This document shows, one piece after another, positions 17,571-28,700 of a stretch of DNA of 64,000 nt. The notes below the pieces were generated by a model, which had not been told where the DNA came from, ran no database searches, and saw nothing but the letters and a program-made list of their open reading frames with translations. A program made the translations under genes and the position numbers. Every line of letters begins with the position of its first letter. The stretch's first letter is position 1. The DNA comes from AP-15 sp963735445 (GTDB lineage: Bacteria > Pseudomonadota > Alphaproteobacteria > ATCC43930 > CGMCC-115725): positions 1 through 64,000 of the forward strand of contig CAVTLC010000015.1 in assembly GCA_963735445.1 (NCBI GenBank), read 5' to 3'.

Positions 17571-18113
17571 TTAATGCACCTGCCCTTCAAGCAAGTTAAT
17601 AAAACGTCCCGCAATCAGTGACATGCTGGCCCCATACTCGTGCGGTACTAACTCGACCTGGTGTCCCTCTTGTGCACCACGGACAATCCGCCATAAAAAT
17701 AAACTCGCACTCTGACGATCACAGACATTGACGAACACCACCTCCTCGCGTCCCCCGCCATGCTGCGGTGACCATCCGCGGCGCTCGTACTCGGCTAAAA
17801 AACGGGCGACGTAATCATCGAGATCGTCGCGATTAACCGGCATTGACCCAATCGGCGGCTGTTTCCATACCCAGCACTCGCCAACGGTCGCGTAACGCAC
17901 CACCCGCGCTTCACGTAGCGCCGTCCGCAATTTCCGGCGCAGGCGCTCTTTAGCCGCTCCGTTCTGAAACAATATCGGGTCAACCGAAAGCCGGCCGCGT
18001 TTGCCATCCTCATCGATCGTAAAAACACTAAACGCGACAGAGCCCGCATCCTGAATTTCACCGCGAACAATGCCGATGACGTCCTCGGCCCATTTCTGAT
18101 GATCATCATTCAT
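17571..18113 (-). CDS. Hypothetical protein
   Basis: A 180-residue soluble protein starting MNDDHQKWAEDVIGIVRGE (ATG 18113, with CAGG about 6 nt upstream). It has a mixed alpha/beta look: SVAFSVFTIDEDGKRGRLSV near 18-40, AAKERLRRKLRTALREARVV near 50-70, and EEVVFVNVCDRQSASLFLWR near 125-145. I do not recognise the family. It follows the DUF1612-type gene in the partition cluster on the same strand, so it may be part of the plasmid backbone. Confidence 0.55.
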   Translation of the reverse strand: MNDDHQKWAEDVIGIVRGEIQDAGSVAFSVFTIDEDGKRGRLSVDPILFQNGAAKERLRRKLRTALREARVVRYATVGECWVWKQPPIGSMPVNRDDLDDYVARFLAEYERRGWSPQHGGGREEVVFVNVCDRQSASLFLWRIVRGAQEGHQVELVPHEYGASMSLIAGRFINLLEGQVH

Positions 18114-18253
18114 AAAAACCTGACCCCTCGGCCGGGACCGGGTTTTCACGATTGTGAGTTTTCACCGAACAACAAACCCACATTGTCGGGAATGATGGTG
18201 GCCGGCCGATTAACGCCAGCGCACCTTCGCGATAGCAACCCCCGACAAACCGG

Positions 18254-19333
18254 TCAAGCCAGCCCATAAGCCCGCCATCCGGCGCGCCCTGTGGTTTCGC
18301 GAATAACCCCGGCGGCCTCCAACTGCCGCAACACCAGCACCGCCGCTTGCCGCGAAACCTTTAGTTTTTCCCTGACATCGCGCACCGTAATCAACGGCAA
18401 TCGCAAGGCCAGCTCAAATCCATCGGGTAAGCGCGAGCGCGCCGTACGGCCGAGTGATCGCCCATTCCCTTCGGCTTTCTGCAGCCGCTCCAATTCCTGC
18501 AAACCAACCCGTGCCGCCGCGGCGACACATCCCAAAAACTCCAACTGCCCGCGAACCCCGACATGTAACTCGAGCCGGTGATGCAAGACCGACGGCGCCG
18601 CCCAAAACGGCAATGCGATCTCCGACTTCGGATTGGCCTCCCGCCACAGACAAGCCGCCAGAAATGCGCCATCGGCGCCGCGCGGTGCGATGCCCGGTCG
18701 GTTCATCCAATCGCGAAACGCCACACCGCAACGGATCAGGACCGGTCCCTTCCGATCTTCGGCGAGGCTTTGCCACTCTGCGATCTCCGCTTCCGCCCGC
18801 GAACCGCGGCTGCCCAAATTTGCCAGGACTTCCGCAAGCACCTCGCGATCGCGCAGTGGCCGCCAGCTCCGGATCTCGCCCAGGCGCCGCCAGAACCGTG
18901 CGAGATGCAATGCATGCCCGACAAAAATATCGGAAGGCGCGATTTCAAATGCTGATCCGCCGCGGCTGGTCGCCGGAATCTCGCCGTCAAGCCGCCCGCT
19001 GCGAAACGCGGCCCCATAGGAAGCCGCAAGACCACGATCGCGTAGGCACAAATCATCCGGGTGGATCCAGAAATGGGCATGCTCGAGCCAACCCGCTGCT
19101 TCGCGATACGACAACCGCATCCGCAGCCCGTCGCGAACCGCCGGCGATGCCATTTCCACCCTGGTCTGGAGGCGAGTTAACACATCCTGCGCGGTCGCCA
19201 ACGGCGCCAGCAGCGGATGATCGTAATCGGGTTCAACTGCCGTTTGCCGCCGCCGGCGCGGCGGCGGTTCGTCATCCTCCGTCAGCCAAACCGGCTTCAG
19301 TAAATCCTCGTCCTCCTCGGTCTCCCCGGGCAT
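18254..19333 (-). CDS. Probable DUF1612 / RHE_PE00001-type HTH protein
   Basis: A 359-residue protein resembling the RHE_PE00001 family found beside repABC modules on rhizobial plasmids (DUF1612 plus a C-terminal helix-turn-helix). Matching features are RMRLSYREAAGWLEHAHFWI with an N-terminal acidic/Arg-rich tail before it, HPDDLCLRDRGLAASYGAA, and the C-terminal winged-HTH-like stretch TVRDVREKLKVSRQAAVLVL then LEAAGVIRETTGRAGWRAY. It follows repB by 74 bp, the place where repC is found in complete repABC operons. Its role is unknown; DNA binding is inferred from the HTH. Confidence 0.65.
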   Translation of the reverse strand: MPGETEEDEDLLKPVWLTEDDEPPPRRRRQTAVEPDYDHPLLAPLATAQDVLTRLQTRVEMASPAVRDGLRMRLSYREAAGWLEHAHFWIHPDDLCLRDRGLAASYGAAFRSGRLDGEIPATSRGGSAFEIAPSDIFVGHALHLARFWRRLGEIRSWRPLRDREVLAEVLANLGSRGSRAEAEIAEWQSLAEDRKGPVLIRCGVAFRDWMNRPGIAPRGADGAFLAACLWREANPKSEIALPFWAAPSVLHHRLELHVGVRGQLEFLGCVAAAARVGLQELERLQKAEGNGRSLGRTARSRLPDGFELALRLPLITVRDVREKLKVSRQAAVLVLRQLEAAGVIRETTGRAGWRAYGLA

Positions 19334-19407
19334 TTTCGCTGTCTCGCCTAACAGGTTGATTTCACTTGGGGGGATAGCTCAAGAGACAACGTACGGCGGG
19401 GTTTCCT

Positions 19408-20487
19408 TTACCCTCTCCGACTACCCGTTTTTGCCCTCTCCAGCGAACCGCGTTCCGCCGGCTGGTCGATCAGATATTCGCCGTATAACCGATCCATCTG
19501 GCGCAACACATACTCGCCAAATCCCGGCGCTTGCTGCTCGTCCATTTTGATCACGCAGCTGCGGGCCTGGTGCTTGAGCGTGACCAATGTATTGCCGTTT
19601 TCAGGCGCCCAACACTGGACATCCTCTCCGCCCGACCCTCGTTTTTTATCAGGCTTACCCCCGCTCAACGTCCCGCCATCGCGACACAAAGCGGCGATCT
19701 GCTCAAACCGATCGTCACTCGTTGCGTTACAAAACGCCTCGCTGCGGAGAATAACGTCAACTCCGCTCGGCGCCGGGTTCGCCTCAAAACATCCAGCGAG
19801 ATCGACCCAGCGCGGGCGCCCGATCCCGGCCGCCGGTCCGATCGCATCAATGACCTTTGCCGGGATCCGTGACGTGACCAAAAGCATACGCGAAACCGTC
19901 GTTTTATCAGCCGCCAGGGCCGACATCACAACATCACGCCCATAGTTCAGCGCCAGTAGCTTTTCGGCAAAGCGGGCCCGCTCGATAAACGACAGATCCG
20001 CCCGAACGCTGTTCTCCTGCCCCTGTGCGACAACCAACTCCTGATCGCTCAGCGTTTTAATTACCGCCCGCACCATTCGACCAAGCGCCTGCGCTACCCG
20101 CAGCCGCCGATGACCAAACGCGGCCTGATAGCGGCCGGGAACCGCCGGATGCGGACGCACCAGAATGGGCGAATTCTGCCCGTCTCGGGCGATCGCCGTC
20201 TTTAACGTCTCGAAGGCTTCATCGTTTTCCACCACCATGCGATCGCCGACAAACGATGGATCGATAAGCTTGGTGTCGAGCTCAACCACCATCTGACCGG
20301 CGATCAGCTTGGCTTCCAGTTCTTTGGCCGCATCGGCTTTGGCGGCCAGATTGTTGATGCTCCGGCTGAGATTGCCGGGCGCGCCGAGACCGGCAAAATT
20401 CGGCAACCCCGCTCCAGCCACTGCCGGCGCGTTCGCAATCGGCGATTTGTTTTCCGAAACCCCAAAAAAGATGTTTTTACGCGCCAT
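19408..20487 (-). CDS. repB: ParB/RepB-type plasmid partition protein
   Basis: A 359-residue centromere-binding protein of the RepB type. It starts MARKNIFFGVSENKSP, as RepB proteins of repABC plasmids do. The ParB N-terminal nuclease-like domain contains LVRPHPAVPGRYQAAFGHRR, where GHRR is the conserved motif, near residues 115-140. The HTH follows (ERARFAEKLLALNYGRDVV, then ALAADKTTVSRMLLV, near 175-215). Its start lies inside the end of repA (11-bp overlap), so the two are cotranscribed. The expected target is the palindrome at 21860-21875. Confidence 0.88.
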   Translation of the reverse strand: MARKNIFFGVSENKSPIANAPAVAGAGLPNFAGLGAPGNLSRSINNLAAKADAAKELEAKLIAGQMVVELDTKLIDPSFVGDRMVVENDEAFETLKTAIARDGQNSPILVRPHPAVPGRYQAAFGHRRLRVAQALGRMVRAVIKTLSDQELVVAQGQENSVRADLSFIERARFAEKLLALNYGRDVVMSALAADKTTVSRMLLVTSRIPAKVIDAIGPAAGIGRPRWVDLAGCFEANPAPSGVDVILRSEAFCNATSDDRFEQIAALCRDGGTLSGGKPDKKRGSGGEDVQCWAPENGNTLVTLKHQARSCVIKMDEQQAPGFGEYVLRQMDRLYGEYLIDQPAERGSLERAKTGSRRG

Positions 20488-21757
20488 TTCCGACCTCCGC
20501 CGGCCAGAAAGCCTCCGCTTCGGCGGGCTCCGAGAGCAACACCGGCGCCGTCGCCCGACCCCAGGCCGCGCCGATCAACCCCTCGATCTCCCCATTGACG
20601 GCGTCCACGCATTCCATTGCCCGGTCATACGTTGTCCGGGTAAATTGCCGGCGCTCCACTTCGTAAAGCGTCTGCTTCGTCATCCCGGCATCCGAAATCG
20701 CGACACTTTTGAGCATCGGATGCTCGAGCACATAGGCGCCAAACAAAGACCGCATAAACTCGACCATTTGCACCTGCGGCCCATCCCCCGGCTCAAACCG
20801 GGTGATCAGGTAGCGCATCCAGTCATACTGCAAATTCACCCCAGCCTTTTGCAATTCACCCAGAACACTCCCCATCATCACCAAGAACTGGCACATCGAC
20901 ATCACATCGAGCATCTGCGGATGCACCGTGATCAGTACCGCAGTTGCCGAACATAACGCCGCCATCGTCAGATAGCCGAGCTGCGGCGGACAATCGATAA
21001 TGACGACATCGTAATTGTCGCGCACACCCGCGAGCGCATTATCCAGCCGCGAAAAGAAGATCGGCCCTGCCTGGCCGCCGCTCTCCGCCAAAATCCGTGG
21101 CGTGTCATATTCGAATTCGGTCAGCTCGATGTTCCCCGGGACAATATCGAGCCCGGGAAAATTGGTGCGCCGGATCACCGCCGATAATGGCTGCGGCTCG
21201 TCATAGCGGATGGCGCCGTACAATGATTGATTGAGCCCGATATCGAGCTCGGGCTGCAATCCGCACAACGCCGATAAGCTCGCTTGCGGATCGAGATCAA
21301 GCGCCAGCACGCGAAACCCGCGCAATGCGAGATATTGGGCGGAATAGACCGAGGTTGTCGTCTTGCAGCTGCCGCCTTTGAAATTGACCACGGCAATCAC
21401 CTGCAAATGCTCATCCCCCCGCCGATACGGCAAATACCGGCGGCTCGACCAGCCCGTCTGGTCGAGATAAGCCCGCAATTCCTGGATTTGTTCTGCCGTA
21501 TAACAACGCCGACCGCTCAGGCTCGCGATCGGCACCGGCCCTTTGCCTTCGAGCGCCAGATTGCGTAAATAGCCGCTGGAAAGGCCCAAAAACTTGGCGA
21601 CTTCATGCAGCTGAAACGACCGTAACGGCTTCTCAGCCGTCGGCGGAAACAGTTCACGCCGATGCGTGTCCAGTCGTGCAGACAAATCCTGTGCCTGCTT
21701 TGCGATCAAAGCCGCTATGTCGACACCCGGAACTCCCGGCGGAACCCTAGTATTCAT
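20477..21757 (-). CDS. repA: ParA/RepA-type partition ATPase
   Basis: A 426-residue ParA-family ATPase of the RepA type, which positions plasmid copies and represses its own operon. An N-terminal DNA-binding region contains FQLHEVAKFLGLSSGYLRNL (near 50-70). The deviant Walker A is VVNFKGGSCKTTT (near 128), Walker A' is VLALDLDPQAS and Walker B is YDVVIIDCPPQLG. First gene of a repA-repB-DUF1612 cluster. A parS palindrome lies about 100 bp upstream. No repC or replication origin was found, so this is a partition cassette without a visible replicase. Confidence 0.9.
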   Translation of the reverse strand: MNTRVPPGVPGVDIAALIAKQAQDLSARLDTHRRELFPPTAEKPLRSFQLHEVAKFLGLSSGYLRNLALEGKGPVPIASLSGRRCYTAEQIQELRAYLDQTGWSSRRYLPYRRGDEHLQVIAVVNFKGGSCKTTTSVYSAQYLALRGFRVLALDLDPQASLSALCGLQPELDIGLNQSLYGAIRYDEPQPLSAVIRRTNFPGLDIVPGNIELTEFEYDTPRILAESGGQAGPIFFSRLDNALAGVRDNYDVVIIDCPPQLGYLTMAALCSATAVLITVHPQMLDVMSMCQFLVMMGSVLGELQKAGVNLQYDWMRYLITRFEPGDGPQVQMVEFMRSLFGAYVLEHPMLKSVAISDAGMTKQTLYEVERRQFTRTTYDRAMECVDAVNGEIEGLIGAAWGRATAPVLLSEPAEAEAFWPAEVGNGA

Positions 21758-21859
21758 GTAGTCCTATTGATAAATGCGATTTTCTGTCCCGACTCAGCCA
21801 ATATCGCATTTAATATTGATTCGCGGAAGATCTTGTTGAACCGTTTGACAATGCTTCAA

Positions 21860-21875
21860 GTTGACAGCTGTCAAC
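21860..21875. promoter_or_regulatory. parS: parS-like centromere palindrome
   Basis: GTTGACAGCTGTCAAC is a perfect 16-bp palindrome fitting the repABC centromere pattern GTT-N4-GC-N4-AAC bound by RepB. It lies about 100 bp upstream of repA, a known location for parS in this family. Only this copy was noticed in the window. Confidence 0.75.
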
Positions 21876-21923
21876 CAACCTAACCCAAGCACCAAACAAA
21901 AGACGCGAGCGATTACAAATCCG

Positions 21924-22454
21924 TCACTGCAACGCCCGCACTCGTTTCACCGGCGCGCCGACTTTAAGTCTGATCTTTTCTTCTCTCGCGATCCGTACAA
22001 CGGCCCGCCGCCCGATACCCCCGATATCTCGCGCCACCAACGTCGCATTTGGCGTAATGCGCAGCGCCGCCACAATTGCCTCACGACGGCGCGCGACCCG
22101 CACCGCCCTGGGATCGGCCAACACCACGCCATGCCGCTTCGCAATCCGCCACAGGGTCGATGTGCTGCGACCCGGAAACTTATGCTTAACCCGCTCGATC
22201 GAGGGATCGGCTTTAAGCGCCGCAAGGATATGATCGACATCCTCGGCACGAACCCGCGGATGCGGCCCTTTCGCGGCATGCCCGGCGCTCAGCTCGATCC
22301 CTTCTTGCCGCGCGACATGCCAAACTTTCCAATGACTGACGTCGTTATCCCGGGCGATCTTTGCGGCATTCGAACACACACGCAACGCCGCAACAATTTG
22401 CGCTCGTTTCGCCTTCGATACTATCGTCCGTTTGGTATTGTTGGTTTTGATCAT
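21924..22454 (-). CDS. HTH-repeat DNA-binding protein
   Basis: A 176-residue basic protein made of about three related helix-turn-helix-like units: AQIVAALRVCSNAAKIARDN then VSHWKVWHVARQEGI; DVDHILAALKADPSIERV then STSTLWRIAKRHGVVL; and REAIVAALRITPNATLVARD then GRRAVVRIAREEKI. The repeated pattern 'IVAALR...VARD...IARxExI' suggests internal duplication. Likely a sequence-specific DNA-binding protein or a remnant of a recombinase-type HTH. It sits upstream of parS and is divergent from the giant fibre gene, so it could regulate that gene or the rep genes. Confidence 0.65.
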   Translation of the reverse strand: MIKTNNTKRTIVSKAKRAQIVAALRVCSNAAKIARDNDVSHWKVWHVARQEGIELSAGHAAKGPHPRVRAEDVDHILAALKADPSIERVKHKFPGRSTSTLWRIAKRHGVVLADPRAVRVARRREAIVAALRITPNATLVARDIGGIGRRAVVRIAREEKIRLKVGAPVKRVRALQ

Positions 22455-22778
22455 AACAGAGGAAATTTTAGTATGATTTAGGCGAAGGTCTAAACCCCAC
22501 TATCCGCCAGCAACAGCCCATAGACCATTCAATACTATTGCCGTCATTGGACAATAGCAGGGCTCGGCCCCCGGAGTGGTATAATTACTACTATAAAACA
22601 CGGCTGTTAATACATGTTTAAATTCTTCCATGATAGCTGGATACTTGGAATTTCAGGACAAATTCGGCCGTGCACCACAATTGGCGCGCGGTTGCGCGCG
22701 TATGCATATACCGCGCTCCCGGATTTGCACCTGATTGCGTGCAAGACCGCCGAACAAAATTCGGATCCGGGAGTTAAG
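22455..22778. promoter_or_regulatory. Divergent promoter region with overlapping palindromes
   Basis: A 324-bp region between the HTH gene and the favoured fibre start. At 22530-22540 lies CAATACTATTG, a perfect 11-base palindrome. Its right arm also pairs with a downstream CAATAG (CTATTG-11-CAATAG, 22535-22557). The site lies between the divergent genes, a natural place for autoregulation by the HTH protein. A possible earlier fibre start (ATG 22614) is also inside. Confidence 0.45.
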
Positions 22779-25700
22779 ATGTGTGAGAAGCCAAAGCCGA
22801 GGGAGTCTCCCTCACTGCGCAAGCGTTGCGCAGATGGTCGCTCGCGTCCCGATCGCCGGGACGGGCAGGCCGGTTTTGCGCTCGGCCCCATTCTTTACTT
22901 ACTGGCGCTGATCGGCGTCGGCGCCGGCATCCTGTTTAGTGGCTACAGCCAAGTCCTGCGCAGCAATATCAACATTACCCAGGATATGGAGACCAAGAAC
23001 GACCTCAACGGATCGGCCACGACCCTGTCGGCCACTTCGCTTCTTGGTTCAACCGACAACACTATCCTCTGTCCGCCGCAAGGCGGCAACGCCACCGCCA
23101 ACTGCGCCGGCGCACCCGTGCGCATGGAAACTTTTGCCGCCGCTGCCGCCAGCCCCGATGCCTCGCGGCTGCCAAGCAATTATGCCAATGCCGGAACCAC
23201 CAATCCCGCCACCGGTTTTGAGACCGGCGTCTTTGCCGCCGGGGCAGGGGTCAAGCAACTCGATCCTTACGGCCATTTCTACATCTACTGCCGGCGCGAA
23301 AACGCCGTCTCCGACGGCGTCGACGCCTCGATCACAATCATTTCTGCCGGCCCCGACGGCGTCTTAGCCACGACCTGCAACGATACCATCCCACAAGGCG
23401 ACGATCAGCTTGTCTCCTGGACCGCAACCACCGCGGTCAATCGTTCAGCCGTGTGGCAGACCACCTCCGGCAGCAACGGCACGCAAGCGCAATTCGGCGA
23501 GGTCGGTCATCAGCTCCTCGTCGATGCTCTCGGCAACATGACCGTCCCCGGTGCTCTCACAGTCACCGGCACCTCGACCTTTGGCGGCGCCGGAACATTC
23601 GCGGGCGCCGTCACGGCGCCCAATTTTGTCGGCAGCGTCTCCGGCACCACCGGTAACTTCTCCGGCGCCGTGACGGCCGGCGGCGGCTTCATGGGCGATC
23701 TGACAGGTAATGTCAGCGGCGGCACGATCAGCGGATCGACCGGCACTTTCTCAAGCGATCTGTCGACCGCCGGCGCCTTTAACGCAACCGGTGCGGCCAC
23801 TCTCGGCAACACCCTCGCCGTCAGCGGTGCGGCCACCCTCAACGGCGCCGCCACCCTAAACAGCACGCTCAATGTCACGAGCACCGCAACTTTTGGCGTC
23901 CTGACCGGCCAACAGGTTTTTATCTCACCCAAAGGTGCCGTCTACGCCAATAGCGGTTTTGTCGGCGATCTTTCCGGCAATGTCCAAGGCGATGTCACCG
24001 GTAATCTCACCGGCAATGTCACCGGCGGCACGATCAGCGGAACGACCGCTGCGCTCACCAGCGCTTTGACCGTCGGCGGCGCGTCCAATGTCGATATCCT
24101 CGCCAATGGCAATGCATCCTTTGCCGGCACTATCTCGGCGGCGAACTTTTCCGGCAATGCCAGCTCGGCGACGACCGCAACCAATGTCACCGGCGTCGTT
24201 GCTCTCGCCAATGGCGGAACCGGGGTTGCTGCCACGAGCGACAACAATCTGCTCTACAGCCTCGGCGTTCTGAATTCGAGCTATTACCTGAATACGGGCC
24301 TGATCGGCAATCACTCGATTACCGACACCATGCTGAGCACGACCGGGGTCGGCGCCGGAACCTACAACCAGGTAACCGTCAATGCCGAAGGCCGCGTAAC
24401 ATCGGGTTCGACGGCTTCGTTCACCAGCGACACCATTACCGACGGCAGCGGCGATTCGGTGACCGCCAACAGCGGCGCCATCACCTTTCTGACCAATGGC
24501 GGCGGCGCGGACGTGATCGACGCCAACGGTAATCTCGGGCTCGGCACCACGACCCCGCAAAGCAAGCTCGACGTGAACGGCGATGTCCGCATCAACGGCG
24601 CCGCCGGCACCAGCCGCGCCCTCGAACTCACAACATCGGAAAGCGACCGCTGGGTCGTCGGCGCCGGCAGCGATGCCGAAGGCAGCGGCAATACCGGCTC
24701 GAGCTTTGTGATCACCGGCTACGATAATTCCGGCACCGCGATCGGCAGCGCACTCACGATCGCGCGCTCGAACCTCGCCGCCACCTTTACCGGCAGCGTC
24801 TCGACCCCACTGTTAACCGCCGCCGCCGGCCTTTTCACCGGAACTCTAACCGCGGCCACGATCGGCAGCGGGGCAGGGTACTTTAGCGGCACCGTCTCGG
24901 CCGCCAATATCAATGCCGCCTCCGGCTATTTTACCGGCACGGTGACGGCGAACAATTTCAGCGGCAACATCACCGGTAATATTTCGCTCAGCGACGGCAC
25001 CGCCAACGCCCCCGGCCTTTTCTTCACCAACGAAACCAACACCGGTATTTTTCGTCCCGGCACAGGTCACTTCGGTTTCTCGGTCAGCGGCGCTGAAACC
25101 CTCGAACTCGAAACGGTCACCAACGCTGCCGATTATCTGACGATCACCCCGGCGACCGCCGGCGGGGCCCCGACGATCGCCGCCGCCGGTAATTCCAATG
25201 CCGGGCTTAACCTGAATTCAGCGGGCAGCGGCAACATCACCTTGACGCCGGGCAGCACCGGCAATGTGCTCGTCCCGAGCGGCAATCTCGGGCTCGGCAT
25301 CGCTCCCGCGAACACGCTTGATGTCAATGGCGGGGCCGCGATCGGTACCTATGCCGGGTCCAGCGCGCTCGCCAACGGCCTCGTCGTCAGCGGGCTCGTC
25401 GGCCTTGGCACCGCGAGCCGCCCAACCCGGTTACGAACTAACAACCAATGGCGGCATCGCCGCCACCCAAAGCACCGGCCCCAGCGCCGCGATCAGTGCC
25501 GTCAACAGCACGACAACCGGCAGTGCGGCGAGCGGGGCAGGGGCGGCGCTCTACGCTTCAGCCACCGGCGCCGGCAACAGCGCCGCCGCCCTCTACGCCA
25601 CCAACAGCAGTGCCTCGGGCTATGCCGGGTTCTTTAACGGTGCGGTCAATATCACCGGACCGCTCAATCTCACCGGCGGCTGCATCGGATGCGTCGCCGG

Positions 25701-28700
25701 CTCCAGCACGATCTATCTCGGCTCCAGCACCACCGCCAACCCGCAGGTCCTCGGTGAACCGACGACCGGCTTTTACACCAACGGCAACAACACAATCGGC
25801 GCTGAAATCGCCGGCAGCACCGCTCTCTTTATCACCGGCACCGGTTCTGTCGGGATCGGGACGACGGAGCCCACGCGGTCGCTTTCGATAGTTGCCAATA
25901 ATTCATCCGGCGGCGTGTTCAACATTCAAAACACAAATTCTTCCGGATGGTCTTCGTTTGACGTTCTCGACAATTCAGGAATATTGCAGGGCGGCTTGGG
26001 ATATGGCAATTCAGGCTTATCTGCGCCATGGGCCGGCTCTCTCTACATAGCCGCGGTTGGATCGACACCGATCACGATGATCGCAGGCGCCGCCGAGCGG
26101 ATGCGTATCACGACCTCCGGCGACGTCGGCATCGGCACCACATCGCCCGCGGCGGCGCTTGATGTGAACGGCGCGATCGACATCGCCGGCCGCAACGGAT
26201 TGTCGGTACCGGCGAACGATGCGAGCGGCGGCAGTCTTTCGGTCGGGCCCGGAGCGCTTGCGGCATTGCAGGCGGTTACATCCGGCTGGTCGACCGCTGT
26301 CGGATCTAATGCACTCGGTGCCGCGACCACCGGTACGGCGAACACCGCACTCGGCTATGGAGCCGGGGCCAGCATCACCACCGGTTCGAGCAACATCGCG
26401 ATCGGTGCGCTCGCCGCCAGCACCACGCTGTCGAGCGGCTCAAACGACATCCTGATCGGCAACGCCGTCGACACCCCGGCGCCTGACACCAGCAATTATC
26501 TCAACATCGGCAACCTGATCTACGGCAATCTCGGCGGCGCCAATCTCGGCATCGGCGCTGTCCCGAGCAATTACGCGATCCTCGATCTGTCCTCGCAGGA
26601 CAATGCCCTGGCGCTCCCGGGCAACAGCTCAGGCACCGGCGGCCGACCGGCTTCCGGCCACGAGATCAACGGCATGCTGCGCTACAACAGCGACACGCCG
26701 GGCCTCGAAGCCTTTGTCGACGGCAGCTGGACAACCTTGCTCGCCGATACCACGACCGGCACCAGTTCGAACCTCTATCTCGGTTCCGCGACGACCGCGA
26801 ACCCGCAGATTTATGGCGAGCCGACCTCGGGCTTCTACACCGCCACCGCCAACACGATCGATGTCGAAGCCAACGGATCGAAAATCGCGGAATGGACAAC
26901 CGGCGGCGAAACCATCGCCAACGGCAATCTCGCGGTCACCAACGGCAGCGCCACCGCCCAATCCTTCACGCCGACATCCTCGACGGTGCCGTTAAACGGG
27001 CTTTATTACCCCGCGCCGAACTCGCTCGCCTTAAGCACCAGCGGCGCTGCCGCGCTGACCATCACCGCGACCGGTTCTGTCGGGATAGGGACGACGGCGC
27101 CAGCTTATGCTTTACATGTCATGGGATCGTCAGCTGCGCAGGACGTGGGTGGATCGACCGGCACATTGGCTGTTGGTCCCGCCAATGTCAGTTTTAGTCC
27201 TGGCATAATCATGGGCTATTTGAATGGCAATTACAATTGGCTGCAGGGTTATGGCGCTCTTCCTCTTTATATTAATCCGGTTGGCAACAACACGATTTTC
27301 AATGCGAATGGCGGCAGCGTTGGCATCGGCACGACGACGCCGGCGGGCGCGCTCGATGTCGTCACCACTTCGGCGTCCTATGCCGGGCATTTCTCAAACA
27401 CTGCGACGACGCATACCTATGGTATCTCCTCGACGATTGCCGATCTGACGACCGGTGCCGCCGTCTTTGCCGCCGCAACCGGCAGCGCCAACACCGGCTA
27501 CGCCGCCTTCTTCACCAACACCTCGACCGGAGTAGCGAATTACGGTCTTTACGCAAGCACATCCAGCGCGACGGGCTGGGCGGGATATTTTCAAGGCAAT
27601 GTAAACATCGCGGGCAATGCGGCGATATCGGGCACCACCACCGTCGGCAACATCATCGTCACCGGCACCTGCACAGGTTGCGGCAGCGGCGCATTCATCT
27701 CGCTTTCCTCGCTCACCTCTGCGACGACAACGAACACCATCGACAACACGAACTTCGCGCAGACCTGGAAATGGGGCACCCTGTCGACCGAGACCGCGCT
27801 CACGCTTAGTACATCCAGTCTGACCAGCGGCACGCTGCTTAATCTGAGCGATACATCCGTCAGCGCGAACGGAGGTACCGTGCTCACCATCGCCAACAGC
27901 GAAACCGGCACGGCCTACGGTGTCTCCAGCAGTTTAACGGGTGCAGGGAACGCCGGCTATGCCGGATACTTTAACAACTCTGGCCTGGGGTACGCGCTGG
28001 CCGCTTCCGGCACGAGCTATTTCGCCGGCAGTGTCGGGATCGGCACTGCAACGCCAAACACAACTTTAAATATCTATGATCCTAGTCAGAGCACGACGCT
28101 CACGAATTTCACGCAGAATATTGCCAAGGCGGGACTTAATATCACCACGAGCTTTGTCGATACAGCTTATACGCCCGGCATTTTCTGGTCGACCGACAAT
28201 AGTAATCCTTTACGGCCCAAGGCCGGCATCTGGACCTACAACGATAATGCCAACGGAAGTTCCATTTATTTCGGTACATCCAATAGCTATGCGACCGGCA
28301 TCAACAGAATGGTCGTCATCGATCCGTTTGGAGGGGTCGGCATCGGCACCACATCGCCGGCCACGGCGCTGGATATCGTAACAACCACCGGTGCTAATCT
28401 GGCCGTCATAAATATAAGGAACAATGCGGCGAACGCCGCTTCGGCTGTCGAATGGCTCGACAACAATGGAACCGTTCAGGGAGCGATTGGCTACGGGAAT
28501 TCGGGTCTCCTGAATGCGTTTGGAGGGAACACTTATTTAGCCTCGCCCAACGCGCCGATGGTTTTTATCACGGGTGGCGCCAATAACGAACGGATGCGAA
28601 TTACGACAACCGGCAGCGTTGGCATCGGCACAAACAGCCCGGCCAATGAACTGGATGTGAATGGCGCGGTCGCGATCGGCGGTGCCTATGCAGGCTTGGC

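Noticed and set aside
22614..22778. Earlier start for the giant fibre gene
   Set aside because: No ribosome-binding site, and it would bury the basic leader; ATG 22779 has GGGAG at good spacing.
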